Under the pieces are notes generated by a model that saw only the letters and a list, made by a program, of their open reading frames with translations, searched no databases and was not told the origin of the DNA. Positions 40,931-53,600 of a stretch of 64,000 bases of DNA are shown here, one piece after another. Source of the stretch: BOG-908 sp965198825 (GTDB lineage Bacteria > Pseudomonadota > Alphaproteobacteria > Acetobacterales > Acetobacteraceae); assembly GCA_965198825.1 (NCBI GenBank), contig CBDAQB010000003.1:1364001-1428000 (forward strand), given 5' to 3'. The stretch's first letter is position 1. Every line of letters starts with the position of its first letter. Made by a program: the position numbers and the translations under genes.

Positions 40931-42214
40931 CAAACACAGCCACACTCTCAACATGCGCCGACCAAAGAAACTGATCGATCGGCGTAGCCGCCAGCAACCG
41001 ATATCCACTCTTCCCCAGCACAGCGGCATCTTTCGCAAGTGCCTGGGGATTACAACTGACGATGATCACACGCGCAACGCCGGAGGCCGCGACAGCGGGC
41101 ATCTGCATCGCCGCACCCGCATAAGGCGGATCGAGAACGATCGCGGCGGCGCCTGACAGTTCCTTGGCGGTGAGCGGCTGACGGACGAGGTCGCGCGTGG
41201 TGATTTCCACACGCGTGCCGGAGAGCGCGCGGCGCACAGCGGCGGCCGACGGTGCATCGCCTTCAAAGGCCACCACGCGCAGCCGCTCTGCCATGGGAAA
41301 ACTGATCGTGCCACAGCCTGCGTAAAGTTCGATGGCGCGGGATTTCTGCGTGAGCTTGCCTGGCAGACCGTCAAGCACGGCGGCGACGATGGCGGCCTGG
41401 CCCTCTGCGGAAGCTTGCAGGAACGCACCGGGCGGCGGCTCCACGCGTTTTCCTGCAAACGTCACGTGAGGCATGGCGAGCAAAGCTGCATTCTCGGGCG
41501 GTCCGTCGCCGAGCGCCCAGGCGATCCTGTCCACGCCATGGGCGGATGCGAAGGCGGCGAGCTTGGCGCGGTCCGGCGTGGCGAGCGGGCCATCGGTGCG
41601 TATCAGGAGATCCGGCCCGCTATCGAGCAGGTTCACCAGGATGGAGCCGGTGCGGCGCAGGGCGGCGAGGCTCGAGAGAAGGCTGCGCAGCGGCGCCACG
41701 AGTGCCAGAAGGGCAGGGTGCAGAACCACGCAGGTGTCGACATCGACGATCGTTTTGGAGTGACCCTCGTGCAGCCCGAGGAGCACGCCGCCCTGGATAC
41801 GCTCGACAGCGAAATCCATCCGCCGCCTTGCGTGTGGCGGCGTGCGCGCGAGGGCGCCGACGGTAGCGGTATCAAACCCGGCTTCGGCGAGTGCGGAGAC
41901 GACAAGGCCGCGCTTCCAGGCGGCGTAGGCGTCGTCGCGCCAGTGCTGCAGCGAGCAGCCGCCGCAGCGGGCGAAATGCGGGCAGGGCGCCTCGACCCGG
42001 TCGGGGCTTGGAACGACAACGGCATCGAGCGCCGCGCGCCTGGAGCGGCCAGCGACCGTCATCCGGCCGATTTCGACTGTCTCGCCTGGCAGGGATCTCG
42101 GGATATGCAGCGGCCCGGAGGGCTGGTCGGCAACGCCGTCGCCGGCGCTCCCCATGCGGGCAATGGCCAGGCCGGACTGCCGCCCGGCCTTCTCTTCAGC
42201 CGGCGCGGCCGCGC

Positions 42215-42218
<4 letters not shown>
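40923..42218 (-). CDS. TrmA/RlmD-family RNA (uracil-5-)methyltransferase
   Basis: A 431-aa SAM-dependent enzyme that methylates uracil C5 in rRNA or tRNA. It has a TRAM-like N-terminal region (to about 65) and an iron-sulphur cluster motif with CPHFARCGGCSLQHW plus a later cysteine. The SAM motif is ELYAGCGTISFPMAERL, followed by VLDPPYAG and the catalytic cysteine in IIVSCNPQALAKDA. Its ATG overlaps the helicase stop by 4 nt, so an RNA-modification and an RNA-remodelling enzyme are made together. The exact RNA target is not decided. Confidence 0.9.
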
Positions 42219-44128
<1,910 letters not shown>

Positions 44129-44268
44129 GCATGGGGTGCAACGCCACGCCTCATATCCGGAACAAGGGGCTCAAAGTCAAGCATAAGCAGGCTCCAACAA
44201 TGCGAATTGATCGTGACACGGCAGGAAAGCTGCCTTGCGCCCGGCATGAACCTGAAGGATAGCGCGGC

Positions 44269-45519
44269 ATGCCCGAGTCGCCGTCGCCTCATCAGCCGCC
44301 TTTTGCAGGGCAAACCATCCTCGAACCCGCCGCCAAGGCCCCGCACTCGCCGTGGATAGGGGTGGCGGCGGCACTCGCCTCAACCCTGCTCGGCCTGGGG
44401 CTCGCCCGTTTCGGCTACACGCCGCTCATCCCGGCTCTTGTCGGCGCCCATTGGTTCACCGCCGGCGACGCCGCGTATCTGGGCGCCGCCAACATCGCCG
44501 GCTACCTCGCAGGCGCACTGCTGGGCGCCGCCTCGGTGAGGGCCGTGGGCGTTCGGCGTAGCTTGCGCCTGTTCATGACCCTGACCAGCCTCAGCCTGCT
44601 GGCCTGCAGCCTGAACTGGGGGTTCGGCTGGTATTTCGTCTGGCGCCTCGTTTCGGGCTTTGCCGCGGCCGCCATGATGGTCGCGGCCGCGCCGAGCGTT
44701 CTTCCCCTGGTTCCGGAGCGCCGCCGCGGCGTTGCCAGCGGGCTGATTTTCACCGGTATCGGCGTCGGCATCGCCTGTTCCGGCACGGTGACCCCGTTTC
44801 TTCTGCGCCTGGGCCTTCCGGCGGTTTGGATCGCGCTTGGCCTGACAGGCGCGGCGCTCACCGTTGCTGCCTGGACAGGCTGGCCTGCGGACGCTCCGGC
44901 CACCAGCAAGCCGCAAGACCGCAGCAGGCACGGCACGGCTTTCATCCTGCTCTGCGCCGCCTACGCGATCACCGCCTTCGCGCAGGTGCCAGCCATCCTG
45001 TTCCTTGCCGATTTCGTGGCTCGCGGCCTGCATCAGGGAACGGGCGCAGGCGCCGCCATGTGGGCCATCTTCGGCGTGGGTGCGCTGGCAGGACCCCTCG
45101 CGGCTGGCGCTGCCGCGGACCGCATCGGCGAAGTTGCCGGCCTGCGCATCCTCTGGGTCACCCAGATCGCGGCGTTCCTGCTTCTGGCGTGGCCCGCGAA
45201 CTTCATGGGCCAAGCCGCAGCCAGCATCTTTCTCGGCGCCGGCATCCCGTCGCTCGTCGTGCTCATCCTCGGCCGTTCGCAGAAACTCACGCCGGGAGGG
45301 CCGGACGCGCATCGGCGCGCCTGGAGCTTCGCCACGACTGCCTACGCTGCCGGGCAGGCGGCCGGGGCCTACGGGCTTTCGTTCCTGTTTGGGCGGACTG
45401 AGGATTACCGGATGCTGTTTCTGATTGGCGCTGCGACAATGGGGATTGCCTTGCTGGCGGGAGAAGCGAGCAGTTCGCTTTCAAAAGCGAAGATCAGAAG
45501 GCCTTCAGCGGGCGCCTAG
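44269..45519 (+). CDS. MFS transporter, YbfB/YjiJ family
   Basis: A 416-aa protein with about 12 membrane helices. The first helix WIGVAAALASTLLGLGLARFG followed by YTPLIPALVGAHWF is characteristic of the YbfB/YjiJ group. The loop-2-type motif (AGALLGAASVRAVGVRRSLRL) and a central cytoplasmic stretch (DAPATSKPQDRSRHG) fit the fold. The substrate is unknown. It is followed by a dispersed CACGAAG repeat and then the convergent sugar-transferase gene. Confidence 0.88.
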   Translation: MPESPSPHQPPFAGQTILEPAAKAPHSPWIGVAAALASTLLGLGLARFGYTPLIPALVGAHWFTAGDAAYLGAANIAGYLAGALLGAASVRAVGVRRSLRLFMTLTSLSLLACSLNWGFGWYFVWRLVSGFAAAAMMVAAAPSVLPLVPERRRGVASGLIFTGIGVGIACSGTVTPFLLRLGLPAVWIALGLTGAALTVAAWTGWPADAPATSKPQDRSRHGTAFILLCAAYAITAFAQVPAILFLADFVARGLHQGTGAGAAMWAIFGVGALAGPLAAGAAADRIGEVAGLRILWVTQIAAFLLLAWPANFMGQAAASIFLGAGIPSLVVLILGRSQKLTPGGPDAHRRAWSFATTAYAAGQAAGAYGLSFLFGRTEDYRMLFLIGAATMGIALLAGEASSSLSKAKIRRPSAGA

Positions 45520-45553
45520 TCATTGTCCTGCCGTGATGCGGCGGTATTGTAAG

Positions 45554-45691
45554 ATCAACCACGAAGACACGGAGGCCACGGAGGTTCACGAAGAGACCGA
45601 GACATCAAGGACAAGATCGGAAACTGCCACAACCAGGAAGGCTACGCACCTCCGTGAAACTCCGTGCCCTCCGTGTCTTCGTGTTTGATCT
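45554..45691. repeat. Dispersed CACGAAG-type inverted repeat, copy 2
   Basis: Left end CCACGAAGACACGGAGG followed by CCACGGAGGTTCACGAAG. The right end is CTCCGTGAAACTCCGTG followed by CCCTCCGTGTCTTCGTG. About 60 nt lie between. It occupies the gap between two convergent genes, where it could act as a bidirectional terminator. Confidence 0.9.
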
Positions 45692-45733
45692 TAACGGCCA
45701 AGCCTCAAACAACAAGAATAGGACATTCGAGTT

Positions 45734-47116
45734 CTATCTGACTCCAGTCGGCCAAAGCACCACGCGAAACGTCTGCAGCAGTATCAGCAGATCGAACAGA
45801 ATCGAGAAGTTCTTCACATAGTAGAGGTCGTAAGAGAGTTTCGAGCGCGCATCGTCGATGGTGGCGCCGTAAGGGTAGTTGATCTGTGCCCAGCCGGTGA
45901 GGCCGGCTTTGACCATGTGGCGTTCGTGGTAGAGCGGCAGCACTTCGGCGAGTTGCAGCACGAAGGCGGGGCGTTCAGGACGCGGACCTACCAGCGACAT
46001 GTCGCCACGCAGCACGTTGATCAGTTGCGGCATCTCATCGATGCGTGTCTGGCGCAGGAAATTGCCGACGCGGGTGATGCGCGGGTCGCGGTTCTGCGCC
46101 CAGACGGCGCCGGCGGCTTCGGCATCCGTACGCATGGTGCGCATCTTGTAGATCCAGAACGGCCGCTCGTTGCGGCTGATGCGTTCCTGCCTGTAGAGCA
46201 CCGGCCCGCGGTCATCGAGCTTGATGGCGATCGATGCCAGCAGCAGGAATGGCGAGAACACCGCGAGCAGCACGATGCTCACGGCGATGTCCAGCAGCCG
46301 TTTCAGCGCATTGTCGAGCACGCCGAAGTAGAAGCCTTCCGAGTAAAGCAGCCAGCCCACTTCGACCCGCTTGATGTCGACGCGCCTGATCTCCTGCTCG
46401 AGAAAGCTGAGATATTGCAGAACGGGGTAGCCTTCCTTCTTGCAAGCCAGCAGCTTGTCCAGCGGCATGCCGCGCCGCTCGTCCGGCGCGACGACGATGG
46501 TGTCAGGGTCGCACAGCCGTGCCGTGGCGAGCACGTCCAGGCCCGTGTCGGCCACGATCCGTTCCGCATATTCTTCCTGGACACGCGGATCGATGGGGCC
46601 TAGCGCCTGATCATGGATGAGGGTGACTTCATAGTTTGGATGCCGCCCCTCCTTGCGGAGCATGAACAACAGGTCCCACGCGCGCGTTCCGGCGCCGACG
46701 ATCAGCAGCCGCCGGCGAAACGCTCCGGACCGCTTCATCGCCCAGAACACGAAACGCGCCGCGACGGCCGCGACGCAAAATCCAATGACGGCGGCGGCAA
46801 AAAGACGCACGCGGTTTTCAGGCGACCCTGTCCACAGCGCCAGGGTCACCAGCACGCAGGCGCTTCCGACGGCACCCAGGCTGACCGCCAGCGGCACCCG
46901 GCTCAGCGATCCGCGCGTGTCGATCGTTGCGTCGCGCCGGTAGAGCCCGAGAGCATAAAGGCTGACCAGATTGGCGGCCGGATAGAGCAGGGCGGCAAAG
47001 CCATCCGGCGTTGCGCGGACGCACTCATCGCCCCAGCAGCCGAAATGCAGAAGGATCGGCCACACCACCGCCATGGCGACCACGTCGAGCAGGAAGAGCG
47101 AACGGCCAGTCGTCAT
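45734..47116 (-). CDS. Polyprenyl-phosphate sugar-1-phosphate transferase (exopolysaccharide initiation)
   Basis: A 460-aa WcaJ/GumD-type initiating transferase that loads the first sugar phosphate onto undecaprenyl phosphate. Four N-terminal membrane helices and a CoA-binding-like domain (LLIVGAGTRAWDLLF) come first. Another helix (LLDIAVSIVLLAVFSPFLLL) follows, then the catalytic domain with YKMRTMRTDAE, FLRQTRIDEMPQLINVLRGD, SLVGPRPERP and GLTGWAQINYPYGAT. The end matches the family. Downstream polymer genes are not in the window. Confidence 0.93.
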   Translation of the reverse strand: MTTGRSLFLLDVVAMAVVWPILLHFGCWGDECVRATPDGFAALLYPAANLVSLYALGLYRRDATIDTRGSLSRVPLAVSLGAVGSACVLVTLALWTGSPENRVRLFAAAVIGFCVAAVAARFVFWAMKRSGAFRRRLLIVGAGTRAWDLLFMLRKEGRHPNYEVTLIHDQALGPIDPRVQEEYAERIVADTGLDVLATARLCDPDTIVVAPDERRGMPLDKLLACKKEGYPVLQYLSFLEQEIRRVDIKRVEVGWLLYSEGFYFGVLDNALKRLLDIAVSIVLLAVFSPFLLLASIAIKLDDRGPVLYRQERISRNERPFWIYKMRTMRTDAEAAGAVWAQNRDPRITRVGNFLRQTRIDEMPQLINVLRGDMSLVGPRPERPAFVLQLAEVLPLYHERHMVKAGLTGWAQINYPYGATIDDARSKLSYDLYYVKNFSILFDLLILLQTFRVVLWPTGVR

Positions 47117-47300
47117 AAGACGTACAAACGCTGTGAGCTCATAAAATCGGACGGCTCTGTCACGGGGCGCCGGAGGAACATACCCTGCCGGTGTTGCCCT
47201 AATGGCTACCCAGGCCCCTCAGGTCAACCCGAAGACGTTACAGACTGCAACTTAGTCGAGCCTGTGTGGCGTGGCCGCCGCTTTTTCCATGTAAGGCACG

Positions 47301-47435
47301 TGGCAGGAAAGGTGTTCTTTTTTGTAAAAAAGAACCAAAAAACTTTTGCGACCTTGGGCCGTGTCTGAGGAAGTGCCGGGCCCAAACATATAAAAGTTTT
47401 TTGCTTCTTTTTTTCAAAAAAGAAGTGCTTCCTTA
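47301..47435. repeat. Intergenic inverted-repeat element, full copy J
   Basis: Left arm GTGTTCTTTTTTGT/AAAAAAGAACC, right arm GCTTC..GAAGTGCTTCC, centre with GGAAGTGCCGGGCCC. It overlaps the stop codon of the MdtC-like pump gene. The remaining bases of the 47117-47432 gap show no gene. Confidence 0.9.
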
Positions 47436-50400
47436 CTCTGCCGGCGCATGCACGATACGGTGTCGGACGCCACGTACCCGCCGCTCGAACGCGAGGTAAA
47501 TCGCCGGTGTCGTGTAAAGCGTGAGCGCCTGGCTCACGATCAGCCCGCCGACGATGGCGATGCCCAGCGGCCGGCGCACTTCCGATCCGGTGCCCCAAGA
47601 AAGTGCGAGTGGCAGCGAGCCGCAGATTGCCGTGAGCGTGGTCATGATGATGGGACGGAAGCGCTCGATGCAGGCTTCGCGGATGGCCTCGCGCGGTGAC
47701 ATTCCACGTTCGCGCTGCGCGTCGAGGGCGAAATCGACCAGCATGATAGCGTTCTTTTTGACAATGCCCATGAGCAGCACGATGCCAACCACGCTCATCA
47801 CACCGAAGTCCGTGCCTGTGACGAGGACCGCCAGCAAAGCGCCCAGGCCGGCGGAGGGCAGGGACGAGATGATGGTAATGGGGTGGATCAGGCTTTCGTA
47901 GAGCACGCCTAGCACGATGTAGATGGAGAGCAGGGCTGCGCCGATCAGCGCCGGTTCGCTTGCCAGCGACTCCTCTGCCCATTTCGCGTTGGAGCCGAAC
48001 TGGGTGTGCACGGTTGGCGGCATGCCGAGCTCGGCCGCTGCCTTGCGCACCATCTTGGTGGCGTCTCCCAGGCCAAGGCCCGGCTTGAGGTTGAAGCTGA
48101 TGGAACTCGACGGTATCTGGCCTTCGTGCTCGACGGAGAGCGGCGCTACCCCGTAGGTCAGATGCGACAGCGAGCTCAGCGGCACCTGCAAGCCGGTATT
48201 TGCGCCGACATAGATATGGTCGAGGAAATGCGGATCCTGCTGCAGCCACGGCAGCGTCTCGAGCACGACCTTGTACTCGTTGCGTTCGTCGTAGATCGTC
48301 GAAATCTGTCGCTGGGACAAAGCATTGTTCAAGGCGTTGTCGATGGCGGTGATGGAGACCTGAAGGCGCGCGGCTGCCTGCCTGTCGATGTCCACCTTCA
48401 CCTGGGGGGCGCCGTTATCCTGGTCCGAGCTCACGTCTGTGAATCCGTCCATATGCGTGAGCCGTGTTTCCAGCTTCGCGGACCAGGCACGCAGTTCGTC
48501 GAGATTGCTGTCCAGCACGTCGAAATCGTATTCCGCGCCGCCTTGGCGGCCGCCGCCGCGGATATCCTGTTCGGCAAACATGACGGTATGAAGCCCCGAG
48601 ATGGCGTCGAGCTTCGGCCGCAGGCGTGCGATCACTGCCCGCGCCCCGTCCCGCTGTGCCAGCGGCTTCAGCGCCACCTCGAATTTCCCGCGGTTCTGCG
48701 CATCGAAGCCGATGTTGACACCGATGTTCGAACTCACCGTCTCCACGGCAGGGTCCGCCAGCACGATGTCGACCGCGCGCTTTTGCAGCGCTTCCATGGC
48801 CTCGAACGATACGCTCGGGGCGGCGATGGTGGTGCCGCGCAGCAGCCCGGTATCCTGTTCGGAGAGAAAACCCTTCGGCACAGCGCCGTAAAGCCACATG
48901 GTCATGACGATCGTGCCGATTGTGACGGCGACCATTGTCCAGGTGCGCTCGAGCCCCCAGTCAATCGTGCGCGCATAGGCGCCGACAACGCGGCGCAGGA
49001 ATCTCTCGATGCTACGATCGGCGCGGCCGAGCCAGCCGGTTGGCGCACGATCCACCATCCGCCCGCACACCATGGGCGTCAGGGTCAAGGAAATGACCGC
49101 TGAGATCGCAATGGCGAAGGTCAGCGTGAAGGCGAACTCATGAAAGATGGTGCCGAGAATGCCGCCCATGAAGAGCAGAGGGATGAACACCGCTACGAGA
49201 GAAAGGCTGATCGAGACGACGGTAAAGCCGATCTGACGCGAGCCGAGCATCGCCGCTTCCAGCGTTCCCATGCCTTGTTCGCGAAGGCGGGTGATGTTTT
49301 CGATCATGACGATGGCGTCGTCCACGACGAAGCCGACCGAGATGGTGATCGCCATGAGCGAGTAATTGTTCAGCGAGAATCCCATTGCCCACATGCCGGC
49401 GAACGTGCCGGCGATGGACAGCGGCACCGTCACCGCAGCGGCGAGAGTCGCCGCAAGGCGGCGCAGGAACAGCAGCACAGTGAGCAGGACAAGCGCGCCG
49501 GTGATCAGCAGGGTATATTGAACGTCCGTCGTGCTGGCCCTGATTGTCGTCGTGCTGTCGTTCAGCACGGACAGATGGATTTCCGGAGAGATCCACTTCG
49601 AAAGCTGCGGCAGCAAGGCGCGTATGCGGTCGACCGTCTGGATGACGTTCGCGCCGGCGATCTTCTTCACGTTCAGGATGATCGCCGGGGTGCGGCCGTT
49701 CCAGGCCTTCAGGCGAACGTTCGTCACGCCATCGACGACGTGCGCGACATCGGAAAGCCGCAGCACGGCGCCATTGTGAACCTTGAGCACCAGCCGGCCA
49801 TATTCTTCGGCGCGGCTGATCTGGCCGTTGATCGTCACCTCCTCGGCGCGATGCGATCCCTCGAAGTTGCCTGTTGGCTGAAGCACGTTCGCGCCGCGGA
49901 TGGCGGTGAGCACATCCTGAGCAGAGAGCCCCGCTGCCCGCAGCGCACCGGGATCGAGCTGCACGCGAACCGCAGGAGTCTGCCCGCCTTGCAACTCAAC
50001 CTGGCTGACCCCCTCCACCTGGCTCAGCCGCTGCGCAATGACCGTGTCTGCCGCATCGTAGATCGCCCCTGTCGGCAAAGTGTCGGACGACAGCGCGAGG
50101 GTGATGATGGGGGCAGCCGCGGGATTGATCTTGCGGAAGAAGGGCCGGGTCGGAAGTTCGGACGGCAGGTCGGGCTGGGCTGCGTTGATGGCCGACTGCA
50201 CATCGTGCGACGCGCCTTCGATGTCATGGCCGAAGTCGAACAGCACGACGACCGTGGTAGCGCCGGCCGAATTGATGCTGTCCAGTTCGGTAACGCCGCC
50301 GATTTCACCCAGGCGCCGTTCGAGGGGCGCCGCGACCGAGTTGGCCATCGTGGCCGGGTCGGCGCCTGGCCTGTTGGCGAAAACCACGACCGCCGGGATG

Positions 50401-50522
50401 TCGATGTTCGGCAGCGGGGAGACTGGGAGGAAGGCGTAGGCTACTGCGCCGGCTATGAGCAGGCCTATGGAGAGGAGGATTGTGGCGATTGGCCTGGCTA
50501 TGAAGGGGGCGGAGAAGTTCAT
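47433..50522 (-). CDS. mdtC: RND efflux pump inner-membrane subunit, MdtC-like
   Basis: A 1029-aa RND permease with 12 membrane helices and two large periplasmic loops. The start MNFSAPFIARPIATILLSIG, then PVSPLPNIDIPAVVV and SVAAPLERRLGEIGGV, resembles MdtC. The proton-relay helix has GFVVDDAIVMIENI, and a second-half NAIMLVDFALDAQRERG is present. It exports hydrophobic compounds by proton motive force, normally with an MdtB partner, an adaptor and an outer-membrane channel. It follows the MdtB-like gene, separated by repeat K. No adaptor gene is in the window. Confidence 0.93.
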   Translation of the reverse strand: MNFSAPFIARPIATILLSIGLLIAGAVAYAFLPVSPLPNIDIPAVVVFANRPGADPATMANSVAAPLERRLGEIGGVTELDSINSAGATTVVVLFDFGHDIEGASHDVQSAINAAQPDLPSELPTRPFFRKINPAAAPIITLALSSDTLPTGAIYDAADTVIAQRLSQVEGVSQVELQGGQTPAVRVQLDPGALRAAGLSAQDVLTAIRGANVLQPTGNFEGSHRAEEVTINGQISRAEEYGRLVLKVHNGAVLRLSDVAHVVDGVTNVRLKAWNGRTPAIILNVKKIAGANVIQTVDRIRALLPQLSKWISPEIHLSVLNDSTTTIRASTTDVQYTLLITGALVLLTVLLFLRRLAATLAAAVTVPLSIAGTFAGMWAMGFSLNNYSLMAITISVGFVVDDAIVMIENITRLREQGMGTLEAAMLGSRQIGFTVVSISLSLVAVFIPLLFMGGILGTIFHEFAFTLTFAIAISAVISLTLTPMVCGRMVDRAPTGWLGRADRSIERFLRRVVGAYARTIDWGLERTWTMVAVTIGTIVMTMWLYGAVPKGFLSEQDTGLLRGTTIAAPSVSFEAMEALQKRAVDIVLADPAVETVSSNIGVNIGFDAQNRGKFEVALKPLAQRDGARAVIARLRPKLDAISGLHTVMFAEQDIRGGGRQGGAEYDFDVLDSNLDELRAWSAKLETRLTHMDGFTDVSSDQDNGAPQVKVDIDRQAAARLQVSITAIDNALNNALSQRQISTIYDERNEYKVVLETLPWLQQDPHFLDHIYVGANTGLQVPLSSLSHLTYGVAPLSVEHEGQIPSSSISFNLKPGLGLGDATKMVRKAAAELGMPPTVHTQFGSNAKWAEESLASEPALIGAALLSIYIVLGVLYESLIHPITIISSLPSAGLGALLAVLVTGTDFGVMSVVGIVLLMGIVKKNAIMLVDFALDAQRERGMSPREAIREACIERFRPIIMTTLTAICGSLPLALSWGTGSEVRRPLGIAIVGGLIVSQALTLYTTPAIYLAFERRVRGVRHRIVHAPAE

Positions 50523-50525
50523 GGG

Positions 50526-50668
50526 AGGAAGGCCAGGGAAGGACTTCTTTTTTGAAAAAAAGAAGCAAAAAACTTCTGGACCTTGGGGCCGTGCGTTTGC
50601 ACGATCTCGGTCCCACGTTGCAAAAGTTTTTTGGTTCTTTTTTTCAAAAAAGAACTTGCTTGCTTCCT
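50526..50668. repeat. Intergenic inverted-repeat element, full copy K
   Basis: Left arm GGACTTCTTTTTTG/AAAAAAAGAAGC, right arm GGTTC..GAACTTGC. Part of the centre (CACGATCTCGGTCCCA) is the reverse complement of the centre of copy B (TGGGACCGAGATCGTG), so elements can lie in either orientation. It ends 2 nt beyond the stop codon of the MdtB-like gene. Confidence 0.9.
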
Positions 50669-50670
50669 GC

Positions 50671-53600
50671 TCAAACCGTCACCAAAACCCGGCGCCGGAG
50701 TCGAGCCCGCAGATGCTCGAAGCCGACATAAATGGCAGGCGTCGTATAAAGCGTCAGCACCTGGCTTAGCAGCAGCCCGCCGACGATGGCGATGCCCAAG
50801 GGCCTGCGCAGTTCCGAGCCCGTGCCATGGTCGATCACCAGAGGCAGCGAGCCGAGCAGGGCGGCGGCTGTCGTCATCATGATGGGGCGGAAGCGCAGCA
50901 CGCAGGCTTCTATGGCGGCGGCCTCTGGCGAGAGGCCGCGTTCGCGTTCGGCTTCGAGGGCGAAATCGACCACCAGGATGCCGTTCTTTTTCACGATGCC
51001 CATCAGCAGCACGATGCCTACGAGCGCCACAATGGAGAGATCGGAACCGGTGAACATCAGCGCCAGCAATGCGCCGATGCCGGCGGAGGGCAGGGTGGAG
51101 AGGATGGTGACGGGATGGATGAAGCTTTCGTAGAGCACGCCTAGCACGATGTAGATCACGACGACGGCGGCAAGGATCAGGTAAGGCTCGGCGGCGAGCG
51201 AGCGCTGGAATTCGGCGGCGTCGCCGGAGTAGGCGCCGGAGATGCTGCTGGGCAAGCCAATGTCCTGCTCGGCGGTTTTGACTGCATCGACGGCCTGTCC
51301 CAGCGAGGCGTCCGGTTTTACGTCGAAGCTGATCGTGACTGAGGGGAACTGGCCCTGGTGGGTAATGACGAGCGGCACGACCACGCGTTCGAGGTGGGCG
51401 ATTGCCGTGAGTGGAACCTGGGCCACCGTGTTCGTCGTCGCGACTGTCGTGGTGGCGATCTGTGCCGCGCCGTTTGCGCCGAAGCTTGCGACGGTGCCTG
51501 GAACGCGCAGTCTTTCGAGCGATGTGGGATCGGCAATCCAATTGGGGTCGGCTTCCATCACGACGCGATACTGGTTGCTTTGGCCGAAGATGGTGCTGAT
51601 CTGGCGTTGGCCGAAAGAGTCGTAGAGCACGTCTTCGATCGATTGCATGGTGACGCCGAGGCGTGTCGCCTCGTCGCGGTTCACGACGATGCGGGTTGCG
51701 AAGCCGTTCGGCTGCTGGTCGCTGGTGACGTTTCGCAGCACGTCGGCATGGCGCAATTGCGCGACCAAGCGTGGCGCCCAGGTGGCGAGCTCTGACTCGT
51801 CAGTGTCTGTCAGAGTGTATTGGTATTGGGTTCGGCTGACACGGGCGCCGATCTGAATGTCCTGCACGGGCTGCATGTAGGTTGCGAGGCCTGGGACTAC
51901 GCTGAGCGACTTCTGCAGGCGCGCCATGACGACGCCGATCGCGTCGCGCTGGCGCCTTGGCTTTAGCGTGATCGAGAGACGGCCGACGTTCGGCGTTGGG
52001 TTTACCGTGCCGGCCCCTACCAGGGAGGCGACGCCGGTGACCGCGGGATCGGATTGCACGATGGAGGCCGCGCGAAGCTGCAGCGTTGACATGGAAGGGA
52101 TGGAAATGCTCGGTGCGGCTTCGGTCGTCACGACGATGGAGCCGGTGTCCTGCTGCGGCAGGAAGCCCTTGGGGATGGCGACGTAAAGGAAGACGGTGCC
52201 GGCGAGTGTCAGGACGGCAATGCCGAGCACAATTCCCTGGTTGCGCAGGGAAACTTCCAGGCTGCGGCGGTAGGCGAGCAGCACGCGTCCGAACAGCCGG
52301 TCCATTCGCCCCGGCGGGCCTTCGCGCCTCGGGCGCAACAGGCGGCCGCACATCATGGGCGTCAGGGTGAGCGACACCACTGCTGAGACGGCGACTGCCA
52401 CCGAGAGCGTGACAGCGAATTCGTTGAACAGGCGGCCTACGACGCCGCCCATGAAAAGCAGCGGGATGAACACGGCGATGAGCGATACCGTCAGCGACAC
52501 GATGGTGAAGCCGATCTGCTCGGCGCCCCGGTAGGCCGCCTCCATCGGCCGCATGCCGCCTTCGATGAAGCGCACCACGTTCTCGATCATGACGATCGCA
52601 TCATCGACGACGAAGCCGGAGGCGACGGTGAGCGCCATGAGCGACAGATTATCCAGGCCATAGCCGAGCCACGACATCACGCCGAAGGTGCCGATGAGCG
52701 ACAGGGGCAAGGCGACGGCGGGGATGATCGTGGCGCGCATGCTGCCGAGGAACAGGAAGATCACCGCGACGACCAGGATCATGGAGAGCAGCAGGGTGCC
52801 CTGCACGTCCGACACGGAGGCGCGTATGGTCTGGGTGCGGTCGGCGATCAGTTCCAGGTGCACGCCTGGCGGCAGGGTGGCGGAGAGCTCCGGCACGGCG
52901 GCGCGGACGCGGGCCACTGTCTGAACGATGTTCGCACCGGGTTGCCTCTGCACGTCCAGCAGCACCGCCGGCCTGCCGCGATACCAGGCGCCGACACGCG
53001 TGTTTTCGACACCGTGCACGACGGTGCCGACGTCCGAGAGCCGGACCGCGGAGCCGGCGCGCCAGGCGACGATGAGCGATCTGTAGGCATCGGGTGTGAG
53101 GAGCTGGTCGTTGGTGTCCACGGCGTAGGACTGGCGCGGGCCGTCGAAGCCGCCTTTCGCGCCGTTCACGTTGGCGGAGGAGACGGCTGTGCGCACATCC
53201 TCCATGGAGAGGCCGTAGGCGGCGAGACGCGACGGGTCGAGCCGCACGCGTATGGCGGATTTCAGGCCGCCTTGGACGACCACGCGGCCTACGCCGCCGA
53301 GCTGGCTCAGCTTCGGCTGCAGGTAGGTGTCGGCGGCATCGGCTACTTCGTCGGCCGGGAGGTTGTCGCTGGTGACCGCCAAGCTCACCACGGGGGCATC
53401 CGCCGGGTTCACCCGGTTGTAGGCCGGCGGGTAGGGCAGGGTGGTGGGCAGAATGCCTTGTGCGGCGTTGATCGCGGCTTGAACGTCCTGCGCGGCGCCG
53501 TCCATGCTGCGCGAAAGGTCGAACTGCAGGGTGATCTGGCTCGTGCCGACAGCGGACGAACTCTGCATGGTCACGATGCCGTTGATCTGGCCGAGTTGCC

